A DNA stretch of 64,000 nucleotides. Origin: Sphingobacterium athyrii. Its GTDB lineage: Bacteria > Bacteroidota > Bacteroidia > Sphingobacteriales > Sphingobacteriaceae. The stretch spans positions 434,001 through 498,000 of the forward strand of contig NZ_QCXX01000002.1 of NCBI RefSeq assembly GCF_003071065.1. Reading direction: 5' to 3'. The position numbers and the translations under genes were made by a program. Of the stretch, positions 27,477-36,283 are shown piece after piece (position 1 is the first letter of the stretch; the number at the start of each line of letters is the position of its first letter). The notes beneath the pieces are model-generated. The model ran no database searches. It had not been told where the DNA came from and saw nothing but the letters and a program-made list of their open reading frames with translations.

Positions 27477-28043
27477 TTATTTTGTGGCTTTGATCTGAAT
27501 ATCCAAAGTAAATTCGTCTTCAATAGCCCGGTTTCCAAGATCAGAGAAAAAGCTTGCTGAACGATATTGGATATCAAAATCCAGTCGATTTACTTTTACA
27601 CCCAATGCTTCAGCGGAAAGCCCATCGGCGGTGCTAGTTACCTTTGCTGGAAAAGATATGGCTTTCGTTTTGTTTTTAATTGTAAGATTACCTGTGATTA
27701 TTGGAGTAGTCTTGCTGTTATCCACTTTGGCGATAACGAATTTTGCCGTTGGATATTTAGGTACATCAAAGAAATCTTCATTTTTAAGATGACCGGTTAA
27801 TTTCGGCGCATCAGTACAGGCCATAGAATTCATATCAATGGTAAATCCGCCTCCTGTAATTTTACCTTTATCAGTTTGGATCGTTCCCTCTTTCAAGGCT
27901 ATGGTACCGACATGACCACCGACGACTTTCTTTGCCTCCCATTTGATCGTTGATGTTTGTGTATTGACTTTGTAGGTTGTTTTTTGCGCAAAGGCAAAGG
28001 AAGAGCTACAAATAATAGCAACGAATAATAAGGTTCTTTTCAT
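27477..28043 (-). CDS. YceI-family lipid-binding protein
   Basis: A 188-residue periplasmic protein with a signal peptide ending FAFAQ. The beta-barrel YceI fold is recognisable from STIKWEAKKVVGGHVGTIAL, FTIDMNSMACTDAP, HLKNEDFFDVPKYPTAKFVI and ITGNLTIKNKTKAISFPAKV. YceI proteins bind polyisoprenoids or amphiphilic ligands and are often induced by base or stress. A TATATTTG -7 element precedes the gene. Confidence 0.92.
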   Translation of the reverse strand: MKRTLLFVAIICSSSFAFAQKTTYKVNTQTSTIKWEAKKVVGGHVGTIALKEGTIQTDKGKITGGGFTIDMNSMACTDAPKLTGHLKNEDFFDVPKYPTAKFVIAKVDNSKTTPIITGNLTIKNKTKAISFPAKVTSTADGLSAEALGVKVNRLDFDIQYRSASFFSDLGNRAIEDEFTLDIQIKATK

Positions 28044-28063
28044 AGAAATGATTTGTTTTAAAT

Positions 28064-28071
28064 CAAATATA
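28064..28071 (-). promoter_or_regulatory. -7 element of the yceI gene
   Basis: TATATTTG on the minus strand (28071 to 28064) matches TAnnTTTG, 20 bp before the ATG. Confidence 0.4.
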
Positions 28072-28225
28072 CAAGAAACCGGACATATTTAAATAAATAA
28101 CATCGTGATCGCATAGTTTATGGCTGCAGGTCACTGAGCGTAAGCCTTTTGAAACATAAAACTAACTCGAAGTATGCTTAACCGATATTTGAATCGCATA
28201 GTGCCTTATTTCTCCTGTCGAACTA

Positions 28226-28795
28226 TTATTTTTTTAATAATCCAATATATTTATAGCTATTGATGAAAACGCCTGTAGGAGTTGCCTTTGAATCGATAAA
28301 AGCGAGTTTTTGCGCATTTACCTTGTCTGACAGTAAACGTTTGCCATGCCCCAACAGAACAGGGTAAGTAATGAGCACGACTTCGTCAACGAGACCTTGC
28401 TCAAGTAAAAGGGAGGTCAGTGCGGAACTTCCCGCAACGATCAGATCGGGACCGTCTGTTGATTTAAGTGTATGAATAGCAACTTCAATGTTGTTGCCTA
28501 AATTTTTGACAGGCCCCCAGATTAAACTGTCGGGACGGTGAGTTGCGACGTATTTCGTAGCAGCATTTATTGCATTGGCCATTGGAAAATCGCCTGCATT
28601 AGGCCAGAAGCTGCTAAAGATATCATAGGTATGACGGCCCAAAAGAAGGTCAAAGTCCGGACCATAGGTCTGAAAGAGCATTTCCGCTCCTGCGGGACTT
28701 CTATAGGCTGTTGTCCATGCGCCATAAGTGTAATCTCCATCGTGTTCGATGACGCCGTCGAGCGAGATGTGTTCGAAAATTCTGATCTTTCTCAT
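28226..28795 (-). CDS. Dihydrofolate reductase / RibD C-terminal domain protein
   Basis: A 189-residue cytosolic protein. Family signatures are IRIFEHISLDGVIE at the N-terminus, DLLLGRHTYDIFSSFWP in the centre and IVAGSSALTSLLLEQGLVDE, with VDEVVLITYPVLLGHGKRL near the C-terminus. These NADPH-binding proteins are uncharacterised relatives of DHFR and RibD; real folate activity is unlikely. Monocistronic, with a -7 element upstream. Confidence 0.9.
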   Translation of the reverse strand: MRKIRIFEHISLDGVIEHDGDYTYGAWTTAYRSPAGAEMLFQTYGPDFDLLLGRHTYDIFSSFWPNAGDFPMANAINAATKYVATHRPDSLIWGPVKNLGNNIEVAIHTLKSTDGPDLIVAGSSALTSLLLEQGLVDEVVLITYPVLLGHGKRLLSDKVNAQKLAFIDSKATPTGVFINSYKYIGLLKK

Positions 28796-28820
28796 TGTTT
28801 CAAGTGTTTGCTTATTAATC

Positions 28821-28828
28821 CAAATTTA
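28821..28828 (-). promoter_or_regulatory. -7 element of the RibD-like gene
   Basis: TAAATTTG on the minus strand (28828 to 28821), 25 bp before the ATG; exact TAnnTTTG match. Confidence 0.4.
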
Positions 28829-28974
28829 GCGAAGTTTAAAAATACGAATGCGGTGCAATCGCGACAATATAAGGGTGGAATGCGTAACTTTAATCCATAA
28901 GTTAGCTGTACATGTGGACTTGAAGTCTCCATGTGCTATCGGCAATTCAGCGATGTAAGAAAAATAATGCATAT

Positions 28975-29718
28975 ATGGAATTTTCACCTTTCAACAATGT
29001 TGTTAAACTTTGTCTTCAGGGCATGAGCATGGAAGAAGCAAAACAGCCTGAAGAAGCCCTTAAAATATTTATGCAGGCCTGGAGCGGAGCTACCAACGAT
29101 CACGAATGCTTTCTTGCAGCTTATTATGTAGCCCGGCAGCAAAAAACTGTTTCAGATAGATTGATATGGCTCGAAAAGGCCTTGAGCCATGCCTTAAAAC
29201 TAAATGACAATACAGTTAAAAGTGCGCTACCGAACCTGTATCAGAAGCTTGCCAAATGTTACGGAGATCTGGGAGATAGCCAAAAATCAGCGGAATATGC
29301 TGAGTTGTCTACAATCCTGAACGAAAAACCATCGGATACTGGACCTTTTTACCATGGCACCAAAGCTGACTTGAAAGTAGGCGACCTATTGACTGCTGGC
29401 GGGAAATCGAATTATCAGCCTGAACTGACCATGAATCATATTTATTTTACGGGGCTAGTTAGCGGTGCCGGACTCGCTGCTGCTTTGGCAAAAGGAGAAG
29501 GTCGCGAGCGTGTCTATATTATTGAACCGACGGGAACCTTTGAAAATGATCCAAATCTAACAGATAAAAAATTCCCGGGTAATCCGACGCGCTCATACCG
29601 GTCCACAGCTGCTTTGAAAATTGTTGGTGAAGTAGAAGATTGGGACAGACCGAGTCTGGAAGATCTTCAAAGATTTCGTGAGCGGCGGACCGAAGGGAAC
29701 GGTGAAATAATTAACTAA
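28975..29718 (+). CDS. arr: TPR-Arr fusion: rifampin ADP-ribosyltransferase with N-terminal helical repeat domain
   Basis: The start at 28975 (MEFSPFNNVVKLCLQGMSME) follows a short leader and is preferred to the earlier in-frame ATG. About 247 residues. Residues ~1-115 form helical hairpins of TPR type (AKQPEEALKIFMQAWSGATN, YQKLAKCYGDLGDSQKSAEY). Residues ~120-247 are an Arr domain: FYHGTKADLKVGDLLTAGG, MNHIYFTGLVSGAGLAAALA and FENDPNLTDKKFPGNPTRSY, which in characterised Arr enzymes bind NAD and transfer ADP-ribose to rifamycin. Typical Arr proteins lack the extra N-terminal half. Rifampin inactivation is expected from family but untested here. Confidence 0.9.
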   Translation: MEFSPFNNVVKLCLQGMSMEEAKQPEEALKIFMQAWSGATNDHECFLAAYYVARQQKTVSDRLIWLEKALSHALKLNDNTVKSALPNLYQKLAKCYGDLGDSQKSAEYAELSTILNEKPSDTGPFYHGTKADLKVGDLLTAGGKSNYQPELTMNHIYFTGLVSGAGLAAALAKGEGRERVYIIEPTGTFENDPNLTDKKFPGNPTRSYRSTAALKIVGEVEDWDRPSLEDLQRFRERRTEGNGEIIN

Positions 29719-29952
29719 ATATTTAGTAATTAATGTGTTGCCGATCTAACTTAAATAAACTTTCGTGTACCTACAACTGAAAAATAGCTGTTTAAGTGGT
29801 CCTTTTCACTGGTTTTCGATAAGCGATACAAATGATAATTCGTTGTGTTTTTTTACAATTGATATCCTATTTCTAAAAAAGAGAAAATAGCATATTTCGG
29901 ATTTTTTATCTTGCTTGCTGGGGGTAATTTTGAGCTGTTGAAAATTATCGTC

Positions 29953-30666
29953 ATGAAAAATATGAAATCAAGATTTTTGGACAAGGATTGGGAGTTGATC
30001 ACCGAGGAATTGCATGATAGGGGCTTTGTGGTTGTACCTGATATACTGAATAAAGAAGACTGTGATGAACTGGTTGCAGCGTACGGTGCTGACAATAGGT
30101 ATCGAAAGACGATCGTGATGGAGCGTTACCGTTTTGGTCTAGGGGAATACAAATATTTCCAATATCCATTGCCGAGACTAATCACGGCAATCAGGGAAAA
30201 AGTATACTGTATGATCGCTCCGGTTGCCAATCAATGGATGCAGGAACTCAATATGGATAAAAGATTTCCGGCTTCGCATGCTGCCATGCGAAATCTTTGT
30301 CAGCAACATGGACAGCTGGAACCGACCGTCCTTATTTTAAAGTATAATGTGGGCGGATTTAATACATTACATCAGGATCTGTACGGTGAAATCTATTTTC
30401 CCTTACAAATCGTGGTGTTGCTAGATCAGGTGGATCAGGATTATACGGGCGGTGAATTTGTGATCACGGAACAGATACCGCGAGCGCAATCGAAGGTCAA
30501 TGTTTTAAAACCCAATCGCGGTGATATGATCGTCTTTACGAGTAATTTTCGCTCAGTGAAAGGAACTAAAGGCCATTATCGTGTCCATATGAAACACGGC
30601 GTTAGCCCATTGCACAGCGGAATGAGGCATAGCCTTGGCATTATATTCCATGACGGACTTAGCTAA
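29953..30666 (+). CDS. 2OG-Fe(II) oxygenase, Oxygenase-NA type (first of tandem pair)
   Basis: The start at 29953 (MKNMKSRFLDKDWELITEEL) fits its paralogue. About 237 residues. The dioxygenase core has the Fe-binding HQD in FNTLHQDLYGEIYFP, the TGGEFVITEQIPRAQSK strand, MKHGVSPLHSG with the distal His, and RHSLGIIFHD with an Arg for 2-oxoglutarate. This pattern matches PF09859, predicted in the literature to act on nucleic acids. It lies 41 bp before a close paralogue, with an Ada-type zinc module after that, suggesting a DNA- or RNA-damage role. Confidence 0.88.
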   Translation: MKNMKSRFLDKDWELITEELHDRGFVVVPDILNKEDCDELVAAYGADNRYRKTIVMERYRFGLGEYKYFQYPLPRLITAIREKVYCMIAPVANQWMQELNMDKRFPASHAAMRNLCQQHGQLEPTVLILKYNVGGFNTLHQDLYGEIYFPLQIVVLLDQVDQDYTGGEFVITEQIPRAQSKVNVLKPNRGDMIVFTSNFRSVKGTKGHYRVHMKHGVSPLHSGMRHSLGIIFHDGLS

Positions 30667-30707
30667 CGGATGCCAGGTAGGTAAAATAGACTATTTAGAT
30701 AACAGGT

Positions 30708-31421
30708 ATGCACACAATAGAAGAAAGATTAAAAACGAAACAATGGGATCTTATTCTTGACGCATTGATCGACAAGGGGTTCGCGGTTGTTCCCGATGTT
30801 GTAGATGATCAGGAATGTGCCGAATTGTTAGGAGAGTTTAAGAGTGAATATCGTTATCGGAAGACCGTTGTCATGGAGCGCTACCGTTTTGGGCGTGGCG
30901 TTTATAAGTATTTTCATTATCCATTGCCCGGTATCCTAACCGAATTAAGGGAAAACTTTTACGGTTATTTGATGCCTCTTGCCAACAGATGGATGGAGGT
31001 TTTAAAAATAGCTAGACGGTATCCGCCAACACATCAGGATTTTATTGAACAGTGTAGGAAGAATGGTCAGGAGAAGGCTACAGCCTTAATCCTCGGATAT
31101 GGTGCCGGTGGATTCTGCACCATGCACCAGGATCTTTATGGGGAGATTTTCTTTCCGATGCAGCTTGTTCTTTTTTTGGATGATATCGATACAGACTATA
31201 CGGGAGGAGAGTTTATTTTAACTGAAAATATACCGATGGCTCAATCCCGTACGCATGTCATTAAGCCAAAAAAGGGTGATATTATTGTGTTCGCTACTAA
31301 TTTCCGTCCGGTTAAAGGGGCAAAGGGTTACTACCGCGTGACCATGAAGCATGGTGTATCGACTATTCATAGTGGCAATCGGCATTCCTTAGGCTTGATC
31401 TTTCATGACGCTAAATCATAA
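30708..31421 (+). CDS. 2OG-Fe(II) oxygenase, Oxygenase-NA type (second of tandem pair)
   Basis: A 237-residue paralogue of the preceding gene, alike along its whole length. Active-site residues are conserved: MHQDLYGEIFFPMQ, TGGEFILTENIPMAQSR, MKHGVSTIHSG and RHSLGLIFHDA. The two differ mostly in the N-terminal third and in the segment at about residues 95-125, which suggests different substrates after duplication. The next gene starts 17 bp downstream. Confidence 0.88.
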   Translation: MHTIEERLKTKQWDLILDALIDKGFAVVPDVVDDQECAELLGEFKSEYRYRKTVVMERYRFGRGVYKYFHYPLPGILTELRENFYGYLMPLANRWMEVLKIARRYPPTHQDFIEQCRKNGQEKATALILGYGAGGFCTMHQDLYGEIFFPMQLVLFLDDIDTDYTGGEFILTENIPMAQSRTHVIKPKKGDIIVFATNFRPVKGAKGYYRVTMKHGVSTIHSGNRHSLGLIFHDAKS

Positions 31422-31438
31422 AAAACTAGTCCTACACA

Positions 31439-31702
31439 ATGGTCAGACATATAGATTTGGGAGAGACAACTGCCGATAGAAAGAAGTCCTTAAATTCCTT
31501 CATTCGAAAGGGCGAAATTACTTTGGGTGGCTATCAAAAGACGAGGATTTATGGCCGTTTAGACTGCCTGTCCGGTAAACGAATGAAAGTCGAGCATCGG
31601 GTTTTCTTTAAAGATGAAACCGAGGCAATCAGCAATGGATATAGACCTTGTGGCCATTGTATGCGCAAAAGATACCAGCAATGGAAGGCTAATAAGCTGT
31701 AG
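31439..31702 (+). CDS. Ada-type metal-binding domain protein
   Basis: An 87-residue protein resembling the stand-alone zinc domain of the Ada methylphosphotriester repair protein. TRIYGRLDCLSGKRM carries the first Cys (LDC) and GYRPCGHCMRKRYQQWKA carries the CxxC pair, giving three of the four expected zinc ligands; the fourth is not obvious. It ends two residues after the last helix. Placed right behind two nucleic-acid-type dioxygenases, it may sense or bind damaged DNA. Confidence 0.8.
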   Translation: MVRHIDLGETTADRKKSLNSFIRKGEITLGGYQKTRIYGRLDCLSGKRMKVEHRVFFKDETEAISNGYRPCGHCMRKRYQQWKANKL

Positions 31703-31782
31703 GGACTGCACCTTTCGTCAAGTAAGTGCATATCATGCTCCGGAAATTTACAGCTAAATTTTGATTTGCAAGGCAGGGCAAC

Positions 31783-32247
31783 TTAAAGGAAAAGTGGCAG
31801 TCGTGTAGTATTAACAATTTCTTTCATCACAAAATAGCTTTCCATATGCCGAATTCCTTTAATCGTCGCCAGTTTATTGAAGTTAAATTCATGATAGTGG
31901 TCGACATCCCTGACCATAACCTTGAGCTGGTAATCAAAAGCACCGGTCACGTGGAAGCATTCGACCACTTCCGGAAATTTCTGTATTTCTTCCATAAACA
32001 GCAAAGCGCTTTCGTTTGAATGTTTTTCCATACTGATGGATACAAGGACCATAAGGTTCAGATCGAGTTTTCGCCGATCCAGTAGATATACTTTTTGCCT
32101 GAGCACAGTTGTTGTCATCAATTTCTTAATCCGTTCGTATACAGGAGTCATGGATAAGTTGACGCGATCGGAAATTTCCTTGTTACTCATGTTGGCATCC
32201 TGTTGCAAAAGGTCCAAGATCATCAGATCTTTTTCATCTAATTTCAT
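31783..32247 (-). CDS. Lrp/AsnC-family transcriptional regulator
   Basis: A 154-residue regulator. The N-terminal HTH reads LDLLQQDANMSNKEISDRVN and LSMTPVYERIKKL. The C-terminal RAM domain (VVECFHVTGAFDYQLKVMVR) binds amino acids and forms octamers. It is transcribed divergently from the permease operon at 32437, so it most likely controls that operon in response to an amino acid or amine. Confidence 0.93.
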   Translation of the reverse strand: MKLDEKDLMILDLLQQDANMSNKEISDRVNLSMTPVYERIKKLMTTTVLRQKVYLLDRRKLDLNLMVLVSISMEKHSNESALLFMEEIQKFPEVVECFHVTGAFDYQLKVMVRDVDHYHEFNFNKLATIKGIRHMESYFVMKEIVNTTRLPLFL

Positions 32248-32315
32248 TGTCGTAGTAATTTAAATCTAAAAACAAAGGGGTATAAGCGTATCGTTAGGTT
32301 TTTACATCCAAAAAT

Positions 32316-32335
32316 AATAATATTTTAATATTATT
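32316..32335. promoter_or_regulatory. AT-rich palindrome in the Lrp/permease divergent promoter region
   Basis: Perfect arms AATAATATT (32316-32324) and AATATTATT (32327-32335) with a 2-bp spacer. Size, base composition and position suit an Lrp-type operator. Inferred, since AT-rich palindromes also arise by chance. Confidence 0.4.
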
Positions 32336-32436
32336 TTACTAAAATAAAGATAATGATAGGTTTTAAATACTATAATTTAAATTAAAGTAGTAAATTCATC
32401 TTGCTTAATATCAGTTGCCAACCTAGAAAAAGAATT

Positions 32437-33759
32437 ATGAGTGATCCCCAATTAAAGAAAGTCCTTGGCCCCGTTATGTTATGGGGATTGGGTGTAGGGT
32501 ATGTTATTTCAGGAATGTATTTTGGGTGGAACCTCGGACTGGCAGAAGGAGGGACATTGGGGTTAGCCATCGCAACGATTTTTGTTATTATTATGTACCT
32601 AACCTTTACATTCAGTTATACAGAGATGGCATGTGCCATACCAAAAGCTGGGGGAGCTTTTGAATATGCCAATCGAGGACTTGGAAAACACTTGGGATTT
32701 GTTGCCGGAATTGCTCAAAATATAGAATTTGTGTTTGCACCGCCAGCCATTGCGGCGGCGATAGGGGCTTATCTACATCTGCTCCATCCCGATGTTGACT
32801 ACCTAATTTTTGCTATCGGAGCCTATCTGATTTTTACGACGATGAATATTCTAGGGGTGAAACTTGCCGCTTCCTTTGAATTGGTTGTTACGGTTCTGGC
32901 AGTTATTGAGTTGCTGATATTTGCTGGTGTGACACTGCCGGCATTTGAATTTTCCAATCTACAGCAAAATGCGCTTCCGAATGGTTATTCTGGCATTTTT
33001 GCGTCCATTCCCTTTGCCATCTGGTTTTTTCTTGCCATTGAGGGTGTTGCCAACGTCGCCGAGGAAACTATCAATCCACAAAAAAATGTGTTGATCGGTT
33101 TTGGATCGGCTATTGTCACTTTGGTCGTGTTGTGTATCATTACATTTTTATCGGCAGTCGGAGTCGCGGGCTGGGAAGCTGTCGTCTATCCTCCGGGCAG
33201 CACCGAAGCTTCGGATTCGCCCTTACCTCTTGCCATTGCCAACGTTATGAATAGTTCACACATCCTTTACAAACTGCTTATCGGCGTGGGTCTGCTTGGA
33301 CTTATTGCATCCTTCCATGGAATTATCTTGGCTGGGGGGCGTGCTACCTTTGAGTTTGGACGGGTAGGGTATGCACCATCCATCTTGGGAAAAGTTCATT
33401 CCCGCTTTAAAACGCCGGCTAATGCATTATTGATTAATATGGCGGTTGGTATTGTTGCACTACTGACGGGTAAGACAGCAGGAATTATTACCATTGCCTG
33501 TTTTGGAGCAATCAGTCTATATATCATATCCATGTGGTCTTTTTTCGCCTTACGTAAAAAAGAACCCTCATTGGAACGTCCCTTTAAAGTTCCTTTATAT
33601 CCCGTATTTCCGATGCTCGCACTGATCATTGCCGTGATCTGTCTGGTTGCTATGATATTTTATAACCCATTGACAGCCTTATTATTCTTTGGGCTTGTCA
33701 TCTTATCATATCTTTATTTCCTAATCTTCCTTGACAAGGATAAAACCGTCAAATTATGA
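32437..33759 (+). CDS. Ethanolamine-type amino acid/polyamine permease (APC family)
   Basis: The start at 32437 (MSDPQLKKVLGPVMLWGLGV) matches ethanolamine permeases; the upstream TTG lacks support. About 440 residues with 12 predicted helices. Family text includes VISGMYFGWNLGLAEGGTLG, PKAGGAFEYANRGLGKHLGF and IEGVANVAEETINPQKNV. It heads a five-gene operon whose last base overlaps the next gene by 4 bp (ATGA). With a gamma-glutamylamide synthetase and an alcohol dehydrogenase downstream, ethanolamine or a related amino alcohol is the likely substrate. Confidence 0.9.
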   Translation: MSDPQLKKVLGPVMLWGLGVGYVISGMYFGWNLGLAEGGTLGLAIATIFVIIMYLTFTFSYTEMACAIPKAGGAFEYANRGLGKHLGFVAGIAQNIEFVFAPPAIAAAIGAYLHLLHPDVDYLIFAIGAYLIFTTMNILGVKLAASFELVVTVLAVIELLIFAGVTLPAFEFSNLQQNALPNGYSGIFASIPFAIWFFLAIEGVANVAEETINPQKNVLIGFGSAIVTLVVLCIITFLSAVGVAGWEAVVYPPGSTEASDSPLPLAIANVMNSSHILYKLLIGVGLLGLIASFHGIILAGGRATFEFGRVGYAPSILGKVHSRFKTPANALLINMAVGIVALLTGKTAGIITIACFGAISLYIISMWSFFALRKKEPSLERPFKVPLYPVFPMLALIIAVICLVAMIFYNPLTALLFFGLVILSYLYFLIFLDKDKTVKL

Positions 33760-35117
33760 TAGACAAAAAAGAAATTATTTCCAAATTAAAGGCAAGCAAG
33801 AGTACACATGTCAAAGTTGCAGTAGCGGATATCGACGGTGTATTGCGTGGCAAATTTATGCATCGGGACAAGTTTATCTCTTCATTGGACAGTGAATTTG
33901 GTTTTTGTTCCGTGGTATTTGGATGGGATGTCAATGATCAGGTTTATGACAATGTAGAAATTACAGGATGGCATACTGGTTATGGCGATTTTCCTGCACG
34001 TATAGATGGAAACACCTTCCGTAAGATACCCTGGCAAGAAGATATTCCTTTCTTTCTTGCCGATTTTGAGACGTCAGAAGCTACAGACAAAAATGTCTGT
34101 CCAAGGGCACTTCTTAAAAATATCATTGCACAGTCGGAGGATTTGGGATACAAACCTATTTTTTCACAGGAATTTGAGTGGTTTAATTTTGTAAAAGTAA
34201 CTAATGGATCTTCCCAAAATAGTTTTAAAGACATGACACCGATCACCTCCGGTATGTTTGGATACTCCATATTGCGGATGGCTGACAATTACAGCTTTTT
34301 TCAGGACCTGTTGGCGATGCTCGAACAGTTTGGTGTCCCTTTGGAAGGATTGCATACAGAAACAGGGCCCGGTGTACTGGAAGCTGCTATTCAATGTAGT
34401 CATGCACTTGAAGCTGCTGACAGGGCCACACTCTTTAAGTCAGCCGTAAAAGAGATCGGTAAAAAACATGGTATCGTTGCCAGTTTCATGGCCAAACAGA
34501 CTAAAGAATTGCCCGGCTGTAGTGGACATGTACATCAAAGCCTGTGGGATCTCAAACAGGAGAAAAATCTTTTTTATGACGCCGATGACCAACGGGGTAT
34601 GAGTGAATTGATGAAGCAGTTTCTCGCTGGGCAGCTATATTGTTTACCTGATGTTCTACCCTTATTTGCTCCTACTGTAAATAGCTATAAAAGACTCACG
34701 GAAGGGGCTTGGGCTCCGACGACCTTAACCTGGGGGATTGATAACAGAACTACTGCACTCCGTGTTATTGATGGTGGACCGAAGGCGACTCGTATTGAGC
34801 ACCGCGTTGTCGGCTCAGACGTCAACCCATACCTTGCCATCGCCGCCTGTTTGGCCAGTGGGCTCTACGGGATCAAACACAAGCTATCATTGGATAATCC
34901 GAATACTGTTGGCAATGGTTATAAGGATTTACAACATGGTATTCTGCCGAGGAATCTCTATGAAGCTACCGGTCGGATGGCACAGTCTGAAATCGCTTCG
35001 GAATTGTTTGGAGAACGATTTGTTGATCACTTTTGCAAATCAAGGCTGTGGGAATGGCGTCAGTTTTCGGAACAAGTAACAGATTGGGAAACAAAAAGAT
35101 ATTTTGAAATTATTTAA
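33756..35117 (+). CDS. Glutamine-synthetase-like gamma-glutamylamide synthetase
   Basis: A 453-residue cytosolic enzyme of the GlnA/PuuA superfamily. N-terminal beta-grasp: KVAVADIDGVLRGKFMHRDK. Catalytic domain: PIFSQEFEWFNF (metal-binding Glu), GLHTETGPGVLEAAI, PGCSGHVHQSLWD (His of the ATP site), and GAWAPTTLTWGIDNRTTALR. Sequences such as WDVNDQVYDNVEITGWHTGY mark the branch that ligates glutamate to amines rather than ammonia. In this operon it would make gamma-glutamyl-ethanolamide (or a close analogue) with ATP. Confidence 0.9.
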   Translation: MIDKKEIISKLKASKSTHVKVAVADIDGVLRGKFMHRDKFISSLDSEFGFCSVVFGWDVNDQVYDNVEITGWHTGYGDFPARIDGNTFRKIPWQEDIPFFLADFETSEATDKNVCPRALLKNIIAQSEDLGYKPIFSQEFEWFNFVKVTNGSSQNSFKDMTPITSGMFGYSILRMADNYSFFQDLLAMLEQFGVPLEGLHTETGPGVLEAAIQCSHALEAADRATLFKSAVKEIGKKHGIVASFMAKQTKELPGCSGHVHQSLWDLKQEKNLFYDADDQRGMSELMKQFLAGQLYCLPDVLPLFAPTVNSYKRLTEGAWAPTTLTWGIDNRTTALRVIDGGPKATRIEHRVVGSDVNPYLAIAACLASGLYGIKHKLSLDNPNTVGNGYKDLQHGILPRNLYEATGRMAQSEIASELFGERFVDHFCKSRLWEWRQFSEQVTDWETKRYFEII

Positions 35118-35124
35118 CTGCAAG

Positions 35125-36273
35125 ATGGATACAGCTAAAATTTATGGCTTTAATTTTCCTACACCCATTCGTTTCGGTGCAGGAGCAATCAATGAATTAC
35201 CGGATTACCTGTTGAATAATGGTCTTATTCGGCCTTTATTAGTAACGGATCCAACTATTGCTGAGCTTCCTTTTTTTAAGGATATCCAGCGTAAATTGAT
35301 GAGCAAAGGAATTGATGTGGTCGTGTATCACGATCTGCACAAAAATCCCGTTAAATCTGATGTACTGCAGGGCGGTGATGTTTATCGGGACAACAATAGA
35401 GATTCTATTATCGGTGTAGGTGGCGGAGCAGCACTTGATGTTGCCCGTGCAATAGCACTTCGCGCGCATCATCACCGTGATCTTTTTGATTATGACGATC
35501 TTATCGGGGGAGATATCTATGTGACCAATGAGATCCCTCACTTGATCACGGTACCCACTACAGCCGGTACCGGAAGTGAAGTCGGCCGAAGTGCCATTAT
35601 TTCCGAAGACGAATCCAAGAAAAAGCGTATTCTGTTCAGTCCAAGATTGATGGCGAAAATAGTCTTTGCGGATCCACTCCTTACCATGGACCTCCCGGCA
35701 TTTGTTACGGCAGCAACGGGGATGGACGCACTCACCCATAATATGGAAGCTTATCTGGCAAAAGGATATCATCCAATGTGTGACGGTATTGCGCTAGAAG
35801 GGATGGCTATGGTAGCCGGGTCTATTGAAAAAGCAACCAAGGAATCTGATTTACAGTCGCGTTCCAAGATGCTTTTAGCTTCACTCATGGGAGCTGTGGC
35901 TTTTCAAAAGGGACTGGGTATCGTACATAGCCTTGCACATCCACTTTCATCTTTGTTGGACACACATCATGGGCTTGCAAATGCGATTAATCTACCCTAT
36001 GGCATGCAATTTAACTATGCAGGATTCGAAGATCGTTTTGATAAGATTGCAGTTGCGCTTGGTATCGGTAATAATGCTGGGGATAAAGTCGTAGACTATT
36101 TATTTGAACTCAATACACGTTTGAATTTACCGACGTGTTTATCCTCCATAGGTGTGCAAAAGCAACATCTTGCACCATTGTCGGAATTAGCATACGCAGA
36201 TTTCTGTCATCCCTCAAATCCTAAGCCGGTTACAACAGAAGACTTTCTAGCTATTTATGAAACAGCATTTTAG
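35125..36273 (+). CDS. Iron-containing alcohol dehydrogenase
   Basis: The ATG at 35125 is preferred; a TTG at 35104 would overlap the previous gene. About 382 residues. NAD-binding: SIIGVGGGAALDVARAIALR. Family motifs: TVPTTAGTGSEVGRSAII, ATGMDALTHNMEAYLAKGYH and the metal-binding GIVHSLAHPLSSLLDTHHGL. In the proposed pathway it oxidises the hydroxyl of the gamma-glutamylated amino alcohol to an aldehyde. Its stop overlaps the next open frame. Confidence 0.93.
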   Translation: MDTAKIYGFNFPTPIRFGAGAINELPDYLLNNGLIRPLLVTDPTIAELPFFKDIQRKLMSKGIDVVVYHDLHKNPVKSDVLQGGDVYRDNNRDSIIGVGGGAALDVARAIALRAHHHRDLFDYDDLIGGDIYVTNEIPHLITVPTTAGTGSEVGRSAIISEDESKKKRILFSPRLMAKIVFADPLLTMDLPAFVTAATGMDALTHNMEAYLAKGYHPMCDGIALEGMAMVAGSIEKATKESDLQSRSKMLLASLMGAVAFQKGLGIVHSLAHPLSSLLDTHHGLANAINLPYGMQFNYAGFEDRFDKIAVALGIGNNAGDKVVDYLFELNTRLNLPTCLSSIGVQKQHLAPLSELAYADFCHPSNPKPVTTEDFLAIYETAF

Positions 36274-36283
36274 TAAAAATAGT

